Positions 1 through 9,005 of a stretch of DNA of 64,000 nt are shown here, one piece after another; the first letter of the stretch is position 1, and each line of letters begins with the position of its first letter. Source of the stretch: Roseiarcus sp963742305 (GTDB lineage: Bacteria; Pseudomonadota; Alphaproteobacteria; Rhizobiales; Beijerinckiaceae); assembly GCA_963742305.1 (NCBI GenBank), contig CAVULN010000024.1, positions 10,884 through 74,883 of the forward strand, written 5' to 3'. The notes below the pieces were generated by a model that was not told the DNA's origin, made no database searches, and saw only the letters and a list, made by a program, of their open reading frames with translations. The position numbers and the translations under genes were made by a program.

Positions 1-1076
1 GGCTCGGCGCCGGGATCGCAGAGGAGAAATCGCTCGGTCGGCATCCACCACACCTCGTCGGGATGAAAGCGGTCGATCGCCTTCCAGTCGAACGCGCAGC
101 GATGGTGCTCGAGCCAGACGAAGCGTCCGGCATGGGCGAGCATGAGCCGGTCGAAGAGGCCCCCGGTGAACGAATCGCCGATCACCATAATCGTCGGGCC
201 GGGCTTGTCCGACGTCGAGACATAGTCGCTGAACGGGTTCGCTGTCAGAAGCTCCTTGTTCGACGCGGGCGCCGCCAAGTCTTCGACGGTCTCCGTCAGC
301 CCCTCGACGCCGAGCATCCGGCCGAGGTCTCCGCCCTCATGGGGACTGGGCTTGCCCAGCGCCGTGGCCGGATCGAGGCGCCAATCGGGATGTCCGTCGG
401 CCGCGACGATGGCGTTGAACGCGGCAAGCGCGCCGCGCGCGGTCCAATGCGTATCGTGCATGTAGAAAGCAGATCCCTGGGAACGGGCCTCCCGTTCCGC
501 CGGGCGGAGATCGATCGTCTTGACGCCCTTGGCCGCGAGTTCGTCGAGCATGAGGTCGTATTCCGTTCGCCGGCCGCGATTCTGGGCCCAGCGCGGCAGA
601 TCGTCCTGGTATATTGTGGGGGCGTTCGGAGGCATGGCGACGAGAAACCGGATCCCGCGCGCTTTCAACGCGGCGTTCATGCGCACAAGCAGCGCGACTG
701 TGTCGGCGACACGCTCGTCCCTCAGGATGAGCCCGGCGCTTTGGCGCACCGTATCCTCGCCGAGATAGAAGAGGCGCCTATTGCGGCCGATGAGCACCGA
801 ATCGTTGCCGAAGCCGAGCATCGGCTTGGTCAGATCCTTGTGCGCGCGGATCAGCGCGTCCCTGAGCCCGAAATGATCGCTGAGATAGGCGTCGACCTCC
901 TTGGGAAGCGCGAGCCAGCCCGCGCCCGATTCCGGCATTCGCGGCGTGGGCGCGAGGAAGCGGCCTTCCCTGAGAACCGCCGCCGAACCGTCGGGGCGGA
1001 CAATTCCCACCGCCAGCGGCGTTGCAAGAAGGAAGAACGCCGGAATCGCGAAATACCGGCGCCAGGACATGAGCAT
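1..1076 (-). CDS. AlgX/AlgJ-like SGNH-family acetyltransferase protein (partial, first copy)
   Basis: The reverse strand encodes at least 358 residues and runs off the left end of the window before any stop. Residues about 5-22 form a hydrophobic signal or anchor segment. The protein then matches its upstream neighbour closely, including a D-x-H motif (DTHW, near residue 210) and a GDSF block with the candidate nucleophile serine (near 305). These are the catalytic signatures of the AlgX/AlgJ O-acetyltransferase family, which acetylates exported polysaccharides in the periplasm. The ATG at 1076 was chosen because an in-frame stop lies three codons upstream; an ATG at 1070 is also possible. 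It lies 38 bases downstream of its paralogue, so the two are probably cotranscribed. The polysaccharide substrate cannot be told from this window. Confidence 0.8.
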   Translation of the reverse strand, partial: MLMSWRRYFAIPAFFLLATPLAVGIVRPDGSAAVLREGRFLAPTPRMPESGAGWLALPKEVDAYLSDHFGLRDALIRAHKDLTKPMLGFGNDSVLIGRNRRLFYLGEDTVRQSAGLILRDERVADTVALLVRMNAALKARGIRFLVAMPPNAPTIYQDDLPRWAQNRGRRTEYDLMLDELAAKGVKTIDLRPAEREARSQGSAFYMHDTHWTARGALAAFNAIVAADGHPDWRLDPATALGKPSPHEGGDLGRMLGVEGLTETVEDLAAPASNKELLTANPFSDYVSTSDKPGPTIMVIGDSFTGGLFDRLMLAHAGRFVWLEHHRCAFDWKAIDRFHPDEVWWMPTERFLLCDPGAE

Positions 1077-1114
1077 GCCGGGTCAGAACCAGTCAGCGCC
1101 GGCGCGCCCGGCTA

Positions 1115-2341
1115 TCATGGGCTTGCCCCCTTGAACCCGATGGGCGAGACGCCGAGGTCGCAGAGGAGGAAGCGCTCGGTCGGCGCCCACCAGACCTCGT
1201 CGGGGCGGTATTTGTCGACCAGACTCCAGTCGAATCCGCATTCGTGATGATGAATCCAGATCGCCCGGCCGGCGCCATGCTGCGACAGCATCAGCGGGAA
1301 ATAGCCTTGGGTGAACGAATCGCCGATCACCATGATCGTCGGGCCGGGCCGCCCCGTGTCGACCACATGGTCGGGCATCACTCCCGAGGAAATGTCCTCG
1401 TCCTTTCCCTCAAGCTTGAGGGTGAGCGGCTCGGCCTCTTCACTGACCTCGTCCTCGACCCCGAGAATCCGCGCCACATCGCCGCCCTTGCGCTTCTCGG
1501 GCGGCCCCATCACGGCGGCGGGATCGAGACGCCAGCCGGAATGCCCGTCGGCTTCGACGATCGCGTTGAATCCGGCGAGCGCGCCGCGCGGGGTCCAGTG
1601 TGCATCGTAGAGAAGGTAGGCTTCCTCGCCCTTGGCGCGCAGCGCCGTCAGCGGCGGCCTCAGATCGACAGTCTTGACGCCGTAGCGCTCAAGCTTCTCG
1701 AGGAGGAGATCGTATTCGGTCTTTTTGCCCTTGTCCTGTGCCCAGCCGGGCAGGTCATCCTGATAGATGGTGGACGAATTGGGCGGAATCGCCACCAGAA
1801 AGCGGATGCCTCGCTTGGCGAGGGCATCGCGCATCTCGGCGATGAAGCGGGCCGTCCGCGTTACTCGTCCGTCCCTCAGCACAAGGCCCGCGCTCTGCCG
1901 CACCATCTCGTTGCCCTGATAGAACAGGCGCCCGCTGCGGCCGGTCAGGATCGCGGTGTTGACCTTGAGGAACACCGGATGGGTGAGATCCCTGTGCAGG
2001 CGGATCATCCTCTCCCTGAGACCGAAGCGGTCGCTGAGATAGGCGTCGACCTGCTTGGGCAGCTTGAGCCAGTCGCCCGCACTGTCGGGCCGCGTCGGCG
2101 CGGGCGCGGGGTATCGCCCCTCCTTCAGGATGGTTGCGGCGCTGTCCGGTCTGACGATCCCGACCGCCAGCGGCGTTGCGAGAAGCGCGAAGGCGAAAAG
2201 CGCGACATAGCGGCGAGATCGGCGCAGCAAAGCCGATGCAGGCCGCGTCTCGTGGAGACCGCTCGCCACGGGGCGTCCGGAAGGACGTCCGTCTCTCGGC
2301 GGGCTATCGGCGCGGGCTTCGTCAAGCGTTGTCCAGTTCAC
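1115..2341 (-). CDS. AlgX/AlgJ-like SGNH-family acetyltransferase protein (second copy)
   Basis: This 408-residue protein has a membrane-anchor segment at about residues 43-63 after a basic N-terminus. A periplasmic domain follows with D246-A-H248 and a GDSF motif placing the candidate nucleophile at S342, the triad arrangement of AlgX and AlgJ. Proteins of this family O-acetylate alginate or other secreted polysaccharides, usually with an MBOAT partner such as AlgI. No MBOAT gene is visible here, although the operon continues beyond the left edge. The protein is strongly similar along its length to the next gene downstream, which indicates tandem duplication. The first 40 residues are proline- and arginine-rich and may lie outside the true start, so the N-terminus is uncertain. 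Confidence 0.82.
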   Translation of the reverse strand: MNWTTLDEARADSPPRDGRPSGRPVASGLHETRPASALLRRSRRYVALFAFALLATPLAVGIVRPDSAATILKEGRYPAPAPTRPDSAGDWLKLPKQVDAYLSDRFGLRERMIRLHRDLTHPVFLKVNTAILTGRSGRLFYQGNEMVRQSAGLVLRDGRVTRTARFIAEMRDALAKRGIRFLVAIPPNSSTIYQDDLPGWAQDKGKKTEYDLLLEKLERYGVKTVDLRPPLTALRAKGEEAYLLYDAHWTPRGALAGFNAIVEADGHSGWRLDPAAVMGPPEKRKGGDVARILGVEDEVSEEAEPLTLKLEGKDEDISSGVMPDHVVDTGRPGPTIMVIGDSFTQGYFPLMLSQHGAGRAIWIHHHECGFDWSLVDKYRPDEVWWAPTERFLLCDLGVSPIGFKGASP

Positions 2342-2388
2342 AGGGATGGGCTTTTACCCGCGCGCCGCGCGGTTCGGAAGCCTCGATC

Positions 2389-3606
2389 TCACGCCCATTC
2401 GAGCCTCAGCGCCTCGAGCCCGTGAAAGTGGAACGTGTCGCGATAACGCGGCGGCTCGGCGAGGCGCAGGCCCGGCAGCCTCCTGAACAGGACCGGCAGC
2501 GCTTGGGCGAGTTCGAGCCGCGCCAGCGGAGCGCCGACGCAGAAGTGGATGCCGGCGCCAAACGTCACATGAGGATTCGGCGCCCGCTCGGGCCGGAACA
2601 CGTCGGGCTCAGGGAAGCGCTCGGGATCGCGGTTGGCGGCGCCGAGCAGAAGGCCGACCTTCTCGCCCTTCCTCAAGCGGACGTCCGCGAACTCGACCTC
2701 CTCAAGCGCATAGCGGGCGAAGAGATGGAGCGGCGGATCGAGGCGCAGCAATTCCTCGACCGCGGCCTCCGTCGCGCTCCGGTCCGCGAACGCGCGCGCC
2801 GGGTCAATTCCCTGCTCAAGCATCAGCTTCAGGCAATTGCCGATCGCCTGGACCGTCGCTTCGTGACCGGCGTTGAGCAGCAGGACCACGGTGGCGACCA
2901 ACTCGTCCTCGCTCAATTTGCCGCCCGCGTTCTCGGCGAGGAGAAGCTGGCTCACGAGATCCTCGCCCGGATCGCCGCGCCTCAGGCGGGCGAAACCGCG
3001 CACGTAACGGGCGAAAGCGAGCGCCGCCTCCGCCGCGCGATCCTCGGCCGCGCGATCGGCGCCGAACTGGTACATGGCGACCATGGCGTGCGACCAGCCG
3101 GCGAGCCTCGGCCCCATGTCGCGCGGAACGCCGATGAGGTCGGCGATCACCGCGACCGGAATGGGGCTCGCGTACTCGGCGACCAGATCGGCGGAGCGCC
3201 TCGAGGCGAAGGCGTCGATCCGCTCATGCGCCAGGCTTTCGATGCGGGGCGCCAGGCCTTCGATCCGCCGCGAGACGAAGGCGCGATTGACGAGATTGCG
3301 CAACCTCGTGTGCTCGGGCGGCTCGAGCTCCAGCATCGAGTGGCGCTCGAGCGCGTCGAACGCCTCGAGGTGCGGTTTGGATGCGCGCGCCTCCGGTTCG
3401 GCGGCCGCGCGGCCGAAGCGGCGGTCGCGCAGCAGAGCCGACACGTCGGCGAAGCGCGCGAAGCACCAGAAGCCGTAATCGTCCCAGAAGAACGCGGGCG
3501 CGGCCTCGCGGATCGCCGCGTAGGCCGGATAGGGATCGTTGAAGAAATCGGGGTCGCGCGGGTCGAGGCGCACGCGGCGCCGGGGGACGTCGATCGAAAG
3601 AGACAC
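2389..3606 (-). CDS. cytochrome P450
   Basis: A 405-residue soluble bacterial P450. It carries the I-helix oxygen-activation motif AGHEAT (246-251), the K-helix E-x-x-R (285-288) and the heme-binding loop FGAGIHFCVG, with the axial cysteine at 356. The length is normal for class I bacterial P450s, which need separate ferredoxin and ferredoxin reductase partners; none are encoded nearby. The reaction is expected to be a monooxygenation of an organic substrate, but the substrate cannot be inferred. It is transcribed in the same direction as the two AlgX-like genes, 47 bases away, so they could share a transcript, though no functional link is evident. Confidence 0.93.
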   Translation of the reverse strand: MSLSIDVPRRRVRLDPRDPDFFNDPYPAYAAIREAAPAFFWDDYGFWCFARFADVSALLRDRRFGRAAAEPEARASKPHLEAFDALERHSMLELEPPEHTRLRNLVNRAFVSRRIEGLAPRIESLAHERIDAFASRRSADLVAEYASPIPVAVIADLIGVPRDMGPRLAGWSHAMVAMYQFGADRAAEDRAAEAALAFARYVRGFARLRRGDPGEDLVSQLLLAENAGGKLSEDELVATVVLLLNAGHEATVQAIGNCLKLMLEQGIDPARAFADRSATEAAVEELLRLDPPLHLFARYALEEVEFADVRLRKGEKVGLLLGAANRDPERFPEPDVFRPERAPNPHVTFGAGIHFCVGAPLARLELAQALPVLFRRLPGLRLAEPPRYRDTFHFHGLEALRLEWA

Positions 3607-3844
3607 GGTGGGGCCCTCTAAAGCCTTCCGCCCGTCGAGGAAATGGGCCGCCCGCGGGACTGAGGGGAGGAGCCTGCGAGGGGGCGAGGGCGGCGCGCTT
3701 GGCCTAGCGGTAATTTTACCGGCGCCCCTTAATGTTTTCAGCGAGTTACGACCCCGTTTAGTTCCGCCCTCGAAATTGGCGCGTTTGAGAGAAGGCGCGC
3801 CCGGCCGTCGCCGAGGCTATTAAACAATATAATTATGTTCAATA

Positions 3845-4387
3845 TCAGGGAGGCTCGCCCAGCGGATAGGCCGCCTCGACAACATAGGGCCCGCCGCCCG
3901 AGCCGTCGCGGGCCGAATAGAGCACGAAGCGCTCGGCCGTGAACGATTGCGCGATGAGCGCTCCTCGCAGGGCGAGATAATCCGCAACCGCCCTCGCGCC
4001 CGCGCCGCGAAGCCGCGCAAGCGTCACATGCGGCAGGAACTTGCGCGTCTCCGCCTCAAGGCCGATGCGTCTCAGGCGCCGCTCCTGCTCGGCCTGCAAA
4101 TCCGTCAGCGCCGGATCGGTCCTGACCCTGGCGACGATCGCGCGCGGCTTCGCGCCGCCGAAGGAGCTCAATCCGTCGAAGCGGACCAGCGTTTTCGGCC
4201 GGCGGATGTCGCCGAGCGTCTCGGCGATGTCGCGCGCGGCGGCGCCGTCCACGTCGCCGATGAATCGGAGCGTGATGTGGTAATTCTCGGGTTCGATCCA
4301 GCGCGCGCCCACAATCCCGCCGCGCCCAAGCGCAAGCTCGTCCGCGACGACTTCGGGCAATTCGAGTCCGGTGAACAGGCGAGGCAT
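3845..4387 (-). CDS. thpR: RNA 2',3'-cyclic phosphodiesterase (2'-5' RNA ligase family)
   Basis: A 180-residue member of the 2H phosphoesterase superfamily. Both catalytic H-x-T motifs are present, HIT at residues 37-39 and HVT at 120-122, at the usual spacing for ThpR/LigT. The enzyme opens 2',3'-cyclic phosphate RNA ends to 2'-phosphates and can ligate 2'-5' RNA in vitro; its role in cells is poorly defined. The gene stands alone: the 238 bases downstream, before the P450 start, hold no gene, and upstream there is an AT-richer spacer shared with the divergent PEP-CTERM gene. Length and motif order give no sign of damage. Confidence 0.9.
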   Translation of the reverse strand: MPRLFTGLELPEVVADELALGRGGIVGARWIEPENYHITLRFIGDVDGAAARDIAETLGDIRRPKTLVRFDGLSSFGGAKPRAIVARVRTDPALTDLQAEQERRLRRIGLEAETRKFLPHVTLARLRGAGARAVADYLALRGALIAQSFTAERFVLYSARDGSGGGPYVVEAAYPLGEPP

Positions 4388-4678
4388 GCGCCGGGCTCAT
4401 GAACGCCCGCAGAACGCGGAAATCAAGTCACGGTCCAGGGGGATCCGCCTTCGACGCAGGCTGCGCTCAAGAGCGAGCCCGTGCGCGCATAGGCAAAATT
4501 ACGTATTGCCGGCGCCCCGAATTTATGCATCACTATACTACATTTTAATGTTAACGTTAGCAACATTCAAGCTCTGATTGAGCGCGTTATTGTCACGTAC
4601 ATGAATATCTCACGTATTGCGTGAATATAGATAGACGCGGTGACCTTCATATCAGCAATCTGCATTTGGAGGAAGGCT
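4388..4678. promoter_or_regulatory. AT-rich divergent intergenic region between thpR and the PEP-CTERM gene
   Basis: About 290 bases with no credible gene. From about 4500 the composition is clearly richer in A+T than the surroundings, as expected for divergent promoters. It contains an inverted repeat AATGTT-N9-AACATT at 4547-4567 and, further on, two CACGTA-type words near 4597 and 4612. These could be regulator sites, but no named regulator motif is recognised. Confidence 0.35.
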
Positions 4679-5749
4679 ATGAACCCGCTTTCAGCCGGGA
4701 TGCTCCGTTGGCGGAAGGAATGCCTGCTCGCGGCCCTTGCCACGCCCTTTCTCATGATGGGACAGGCGGCGCACTCACAGGTCGACTTCGGGGCAATGAA
4801 CTTGAGCGCCACGGCGCACGAGGCGCTCCTGCCGGGCGCGACGATCTTCGACGATGGGAGCTCGCTCGCCGACGCTGCTCCGGGCGACCATACCGAATTT
4901 CTTTACCATGCGAGCCAGGGCGAGAACCTCTCGGGCCGGTCAACGACAATTACCAGCGCTTTCGCCTCGGCGCTGGCGGCGTTCAACCATACCGGAGGGG
5001 TGGGCGTCACCTCCTGGATCGGCGCAGATCCGAGCCCGACAAACCCGGACGCGATCGAGCAGCTCGCCGCCCACGCCACCTGGACGCAGGACTTCGCCAA
5101 CAACACCGCCGAGCCCAACACGCTCTTCGCCATTCTCCACATCCCGGCCCTGCAAGTCGGGCTGATCGGAGTGCCGCCGGACCGATCGTCGGTGAGCGCG
5201 ACCGAGACCGCCGAAGCGGAAGTGACTGTGGCGTTCATCGTCACCCATGCCGACGGCACGACCACGAAAGGTCCACTGTTCGAGTTCGGGCTGCGCGCCT
5301 TTGAAAGACAGTTCCTCCTCGCCCCCGGCCATTTCGAGAACTTCGCGGACGTCGAGTTTCTCGGCGTCAACGACAAGACATTGCCCCTGTTTGATTCCTT
5401 CAAGGACAATGGCGATCGATTCAATCCGAGATTTGATATCGACGCCGTCTCGACGAGGGTGGATTTCGGTACGCTTCAGCCCGGCGACACATTGGACGTC
5501 GTCTATCAGCTGACCGCCGTGGGAACCACGGGCGGCGGCGAGGAGGGCTTTGTCGCCTTTCTCGGCGACCCGTTCGAAGTGAGCGGGACTTCTGACGCCT
5601 TCGTTGTGACTGCGGGGCCGGCGGCGGCAGCCGTGCCCGAGCCCGCCACCTGGGTGTTGATGATCCTGGGCATTGGCGGGTTCGTCGGATTCGGGCGCCG
5701 GCGTCGCGCCTGGGCGCCTCTGAAGATCAGCCACGCTCCTTGGAGATGA
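4679..5749 (+). CDS. PEP-CTERM sorting-domain surface protein
   Basis: The start at 4679 is set by a strong GGAGGAAGG at 4668-4676; an upstream in-frame ATG at 4640 lacks one. The 356-residue product begins with a Sec-type signal peptide (basic, then hydrophobic, ending near AHS-Q). The C-terminus holds a PEP-CTERM tripartite signal: VPEPATWVLM, a glycine-rich hydrophobic stretch, then RRRR. Such proteins are cut and anchored or released by an exosortase, usually alongside exopolysaccharide. No exosortase is in this window. The central region is not a family I recognise. Oddly, some 14 residues follow the arginine cluster, where most family members end within a few residues. The gene's last 23 bases overlap the convergent ABC ATPase gene. 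Confidence 0.85.
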   Translation: MNPLSAGMLRWRKECLLAALATPFLMMGQAAHSQVDFGAMNLSATAHEALLPGATIFDDGSSLADAAPGDHTEFLYHASQGENLSGRSTTITSAFASALAAFNHTGGVGVTSWIGADPSPTNPDAIEQLAAHATWTQDFANNTAEPNTLFAILHIPALQVGLIGVPPDRSSVSATETAEAEVTVAFIVTHADGTTTKGPLFEFGLRAFERQFLLAPGHFENFADVEFLGVNDKTLPLFDSFKDNGDRFNPRFDIDAVSTRVDFGTLQPGDTLDVVYQLTAVGTTGGGEEGFVAFLGDPFEVSGTSDAFVVTAGPAAAAVPEPATWVLMILGIGGFVGFGRRRRAWAPLKISHAPWR

Positions 5750-6503
5750 ACTGGCGAAAGCGCTCGGAGGTCGAGCCGGAGAAAAGCTCGCGCGGCGGGC
5801 CTTCCGCCTCGACCAGCCCCTGATGCAGGAACATCACGCGCGTCGAGACGTCGCGCGCGAACCCCATTTCGTGAGTCACGACCAGCATGGTGCGGCCTTC
5901 CTCCGCGAGCGCGCGCATGACACGCAGCACCTCGCCCACCAGCTCCGGATCGAGCGCCGAAGTCGGCTCGTCGAACAGCATCACTTTCGGGCGCATGGCG
6001 AGCGCGCGGGCGATCGCGGCGCGCTGCTGCTGGCCGCCGGAGAGATGCGCGGGGTAGTAATTCTCGCGCTCGGACATGCCGACTTTCGCCAGAAGCGCGC
6101 GCGCCTCCTCGATGCATTCGGCGCGCGGACGCTTCTGCACATGCACCGGGGCCTCGATCAGGTTCTCCAGCACCGTCAGATGCGACCACAGATTGAAGCT
6201 CTGGAACACCATGCCGAGTTCGGAGCGGATGCGGTCGACCTGGCGACGGTCGGCGGGCTCGGCCCGCCCGTCCCGCCGCTGGCGCATCTTGATCGTCTCG
6301 CCCGCCACCGTGACCACGCCCCTGTCGGGGGTCTCAAGCAGGTTGATGCAGCGCAGGAACGTGCTCTTGCCCGAGCCGGACGAGCCGAGGATCGAGATCA
6401 CGTCGCCGTCGTTGGCGGTCAGCGATATGCCCTTCAGCACTTCGAGCTGACCGAAGCTCTTGTGCATGTTCTCGACGGTGAGCGCTGGGATTGCGGCGGC
6501 CAT
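5727..6503 (-). CDS. polar amino-acid ABC transporter, ATP-binding protein (HisP type)
   Basis: This 258-residue ATPase has a Walker A motif (GSSGSGKST), signature LSGGQQQR and Walker B (VMLFDEPTSALDP). It belongs to the polar amino-acid uptake (PAAT) class that includes HisP, GlnQ and ArtP. Start 6503 (MAAAIPALTV) was chosen over a longer reading because AAGGA lies just upstream and family alignment begins there. It is the last gene of a four-gene unit, 10 bases after the second permease gene. It powers import of the amino acid captured by the binding protein encoded at 7987-8844, probably a basic amino acid or histidine. Its 3' end overlaps the convergent PEP-CTERM gene. Confidence 0.94.
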   Translation of the reverse strand: MAAAIPALTVENMHKSFGQLEVLKGISLTANDGDVISILGSSGSGKSTFLRCINLLETPDRGVVTVAGETIKMRQRRDGRAEPADRRQVDRIRSELGMVFQSFNLWSHLTVLENLIEAPVHVQKRPRAECIEEARALLAKVGMSERENYYPAHLSGGQQQRAAIARALAMRPKVMLFDEPTSALDPELVGEVLRVMRALAEEGRTMLVVTHEMGFARDVSTRVMFLHQGLVEAEGPPRELFSGSTSERFRQFISKERG

Positions 6504-6513
6504 GGCGCGTCCT

Positions 6514-7206
6514 TCAGCTCGGCCTGGGCCGCAGATGCGGCGACAGGCGCCGCTCGAGCCCGAGGAAGGCGGCGCCGATGATAGCATTGACGACGAAATA
6601 GATCGCGCCCGCGATAATGAGCGGCAGATAGGTGACGAGCGTGTCGTTGCGGATCTTGAGCGCGACGCTCAAGACGTCCCACAGCGTGATGAGCGACACC
6701 AGCGCCGTCGACTTCACCATCGAGATCATTTCCGTCGAATAGGCCGGGAGCGCGTGACGGAGCGCAATCGGAAAAATGGCCCGGCGGAACAGGAGAAGCC
6801 CGGACATGCCGCAGGCGCGCGCCGCCTCGACCTGTCCGTGCGGCACGGCGAGGAGCGCGCCGCGAAAGATCTCCGACTGATAGGCGGCGGTGCACAGCGC
6901 GAGCGCGAGGACCGCGCAATTGAACGCGTCGCGCAGGAACACCCAAGCGAAGCTTGCGCGCACCGCCGGCAGCGAAGCAAGCCCATAATAGACGACGAAC
7001 AGCTGGATTAAGAGCGGCGTGCCGCGAAACACCATGACATAGGCGCGCGCCACGAGTTCGAGCGGCTTGGAGCCGCTCACCCTCATCCAGGTCACGCCCG
7101 CTGCGATCAGCGCGCCGAGAACGACGGAGAGGAACCACACCAGAAGCGTGAGCGGCAGCGCGGCGAGAAGACGAACGAAGGTGCTGGTGATGAAATCGAG
7201 GTCCAT
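6514..7206 (-). CDS. polar amino-acid ABC transporter permease (HisM type)
   Basis: A 230-residue inner-membrane permease with five predicted transmembrane segments. It has the EAA loop region typical of PAAT permeases (around EAARACGMSGLLLFRRAI) that docks the ATPase. The N-terminal half reads as the usual HisM/ArtM pattern, including VFRGTPLLIQLFVVYYG. It forms a heterodimer with the HisQ-type permease encoded immediately upstream, 6 bases away. Intact, with normal family length. Confidence 0.93.
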   Translation of the reverse strand: MDLDFITSTFVRLLAALPLTLLVWFLSVVLGALIAAGVTWMRVSGSKPLELVARAYVMVFRGTPLLIQLFVVYYGLASLPAVRASFAWVFLRDAFNCAVLALALCTAAYQSEIFRGALLAVPHGQVEAARACGMSGLLLFRRAIFPIALRHALPAYSTEMISMVKSTALVSLITLWDVLSVALKIRNDTLVTYLPLIIAGAIYFVVNAIIGAAFLGLERRLSPHLRPRPS

Positions 7207-7212
7207 CGCGCC

Positions 7213-7930
7213 TCAACCCGTCGCGCGGCGCATGCCGCGGGTCGCGCGCGCCTCGGCGATATCGAAGAGGCGGGTGGTCGCGACCGTCATCGCGAGGTAG
7301 AGGACCGCGCCGCCGAGATAGAAGGCGAATGGCCGATGCGTCGAGCCCGCGCCGACCTGGCTCATGCGCATGAGCTCGGCGAGGCCGGTGACTGAGATCA
7401 GCGACGAATCCTTGAGCGCCACCTGCCAGAGATTGCCGAGCGCCGGCAGCGCGAAGCGCAGGACCTGCGGCAGAATGATGCGCCGCGCCATCAGCGGCCG
7501 GTTCATGCCGACGCTGACCGCGGCCTCGAGCTCGCCGCGCGAAATGGCGAGATAGGCGGCGCGGTACACTTCCGCCTGATAGGCGCCGGAGATGACGCCG
7601 ACGGCGAGCGCGCCCGCCGCGAAGGCCGGCACCCCGAGGAAGCCCTCGTGACCGAGAGCGTGGGCGGTTTCGGTCAGAAGCGTCGAGGTGCCGAAATAGA
7701 CGAAATAGACGATGAGCAGTTCCGGCAGTCCGCGGAACAAAGCCGCATAGGCCTGTCCCGACGCCTCCGGCGACCACCCTCCCGGAGAGCCGCGCCCAGG
7801 CGACGAGGCCGCCGATCGCCCCGCCGATGAGAAGGCCGCAGGCGGAGACGAGCAGCGTCATCAGCGCGCCTTCAAGGAGCGCCAGGCCCCAGCCGCCCGG
7901 ACCGAAGCCAAAGATCGCCAGACTGCCCAC
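7213..7930 (-). pseudogene. polar amino-acid ABC transporter permease (HisQ type), frameshifted
   Basis: Two reading frames together make one HisQ/ArtQ-like permease. From a GTG at 7930 the first frame gives the N-terminal membrane segments up to WARLSGRVVAGG. The second frame then continues AYAALFRGLPELLIVYFVYF to the stop at 7213. The switch lies within about 7755-7790 and is explained by one extra base. For example, dropping one G of the GG near 7764 gives RVVAGASGQAYAALFRG, which is family-like throughout. Everything else about the gene is well preserved and its partner genes are intact, so either a very recent mutation or a base-level sequence error is likely. If real, the importer would lack one of its two membrane subunits. 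Confidence 0.85.
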
Positions 7931-7986
7931 TTTTCACGCCCCCCGGAAGCGCGCGCCTTTAAGGAAAGGAGCGCGCGCGCAGCGCC

Positions 7987-8844
7987 TTATCGGGGCGTCA
8001 GGTCGGCCTTGAACCACTGCTCGGAGAGCTTCTTCACCGTGCCGTCGGCGATCGCCGCCGCGAGCGCCGTGTCGAACTTCGCGGTCAGGTCCGCATCGCT
8101 CTTGCGGATCCCCATGCCCTCGCCGGGGCCGAATACGCCGCCGATGAACTCCGGCCCGACAACGGCGAGCGCCGAGCCATCGGGCTTGGAGGCCGTCGCC
8201 ATGTTGGTCGGAAGATCCTCGAGCACCGCGTCGAGGCGGCCCGACTTGAGGTCGAGATCGCGGTCGTCGGTGGTCTTGTATTCCTTGACCGTCGCGATGT
8301 CCTTGAGATACTGGCCGGCGAAATTGGCGTGGGTGGTGGAGACCTGCACGCCGAGCGTCTTGCCCTTCAGCGCCGCCTGCACGCCCTTGATCGCGGCGTC
8401 GCCGTCTTTCGGGTCCTTGTCGAGATTGATGAGCTTGCCCGCGTCAGGCGCCTTGGCGAGCGGGCTGTCCTTCGGCGCGAGGAACGAGCCTGGCGAAGCC
8501 GCGTAGGGCTTGGTGAAGTCGATCTCCTTCTTGCGCTCGTCGGTGATCGCCATGCCGTCCATGATCACGTCGAACTTGCCCGCCTTCAGGCCCGGGATCA
8601 TGCCGTCCCAGTCCTGGGCGATGATCTTGCACTCGAAGCCGGCGCGCTTGCACAGATCCTTCACCAGATCGGGCTCGAAGCCGACGATCTTGCCGCTGGA
8701 ATCGGTCAGGTTCCAGGGATCGTAGGCGCCCTCCATGCCGATGACGACGGTCTTCCAGTCCTTGGCGAGCGCGCCATGCGCAAACCCAAGCCCCGCTGCG
8801 AGCGCAGCGCCCAGACCCAAGGCTTTCATGAATTTCGACGCCAT
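7987..8844 (-). CDS. amino-acid ABC transporter substrate-binding protein (HisJ/ArgT type)
   Basis: A 285-residue periplasmic binding protein: a signal peptide ending around AHGALA, then a type II binding-protein fold with the family pattern YDPWNLTDSSGKIVGFEPDL near the start of the mature protein. The ATG at 8844 is favoured because GGGAG precedes it by 8 bases; a GTG at 8868 or ATG at 8859 would extend it slightly. It is the first gene of the importer unit (binding protein, HisQ type, HisM type, HisP type). The family usually binds lysine, arginine, ornithine or histidine; the exact ligand is not determinable here. Confidence 0.92.
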   Translation of the reverse strand: MASKFMKALGLGAALAAGLGFAHGALAKDWKTVVIGMEGAYDPWNLTDSSGKIVGFEPDLVKDLCKRAGFECKIIAQDWDGMIPGLKAGKFDVIMDGMAITDERKKEIDFTKPYAASPGSFLAPKDSPLAKAPDAGKLINLDKDPKDGDAAIKGVQAALKGKTLGVQVSTTHANFAGQYLKDIATVKEYKTTDDRDLDLKSGRLDAVLEDLPTNMATASKPDGSALAVVGPEFIGGVFGPGEGMGIRKSDADLTAKFDTALAAAIADGTVKKLSEQWFKADLTPR

Positions 8845-9005
8845 CAGCCCAACTCCCATAGGTTTCACACCGCCGGCCCCACCGCGCGGAGGACGGCCCC
8901 TGAGGGCCAGTCTGACATGCGTTTTGCGAAATGGAAACGCGGCGGACGCCTAAAAGCGCGGCGCGTTCGCCGGGCGGAGGAAGGCGAAGCCTGAACCCCT
9001 CCGCG

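Noticed and set aside
63..1247. Long forward-strand frame opposite the AlgX-like gene
   Set aside because: It is arginine-rich with no recognisable domain, and it is the antisense of a clear coding sequence on the reverse strand.
2176..3621. Long forward-strand frame opposite the P450
   Set aside because: It is the antisense of an intact P450 gene in GC-rich DNA, where such frames often stay open.
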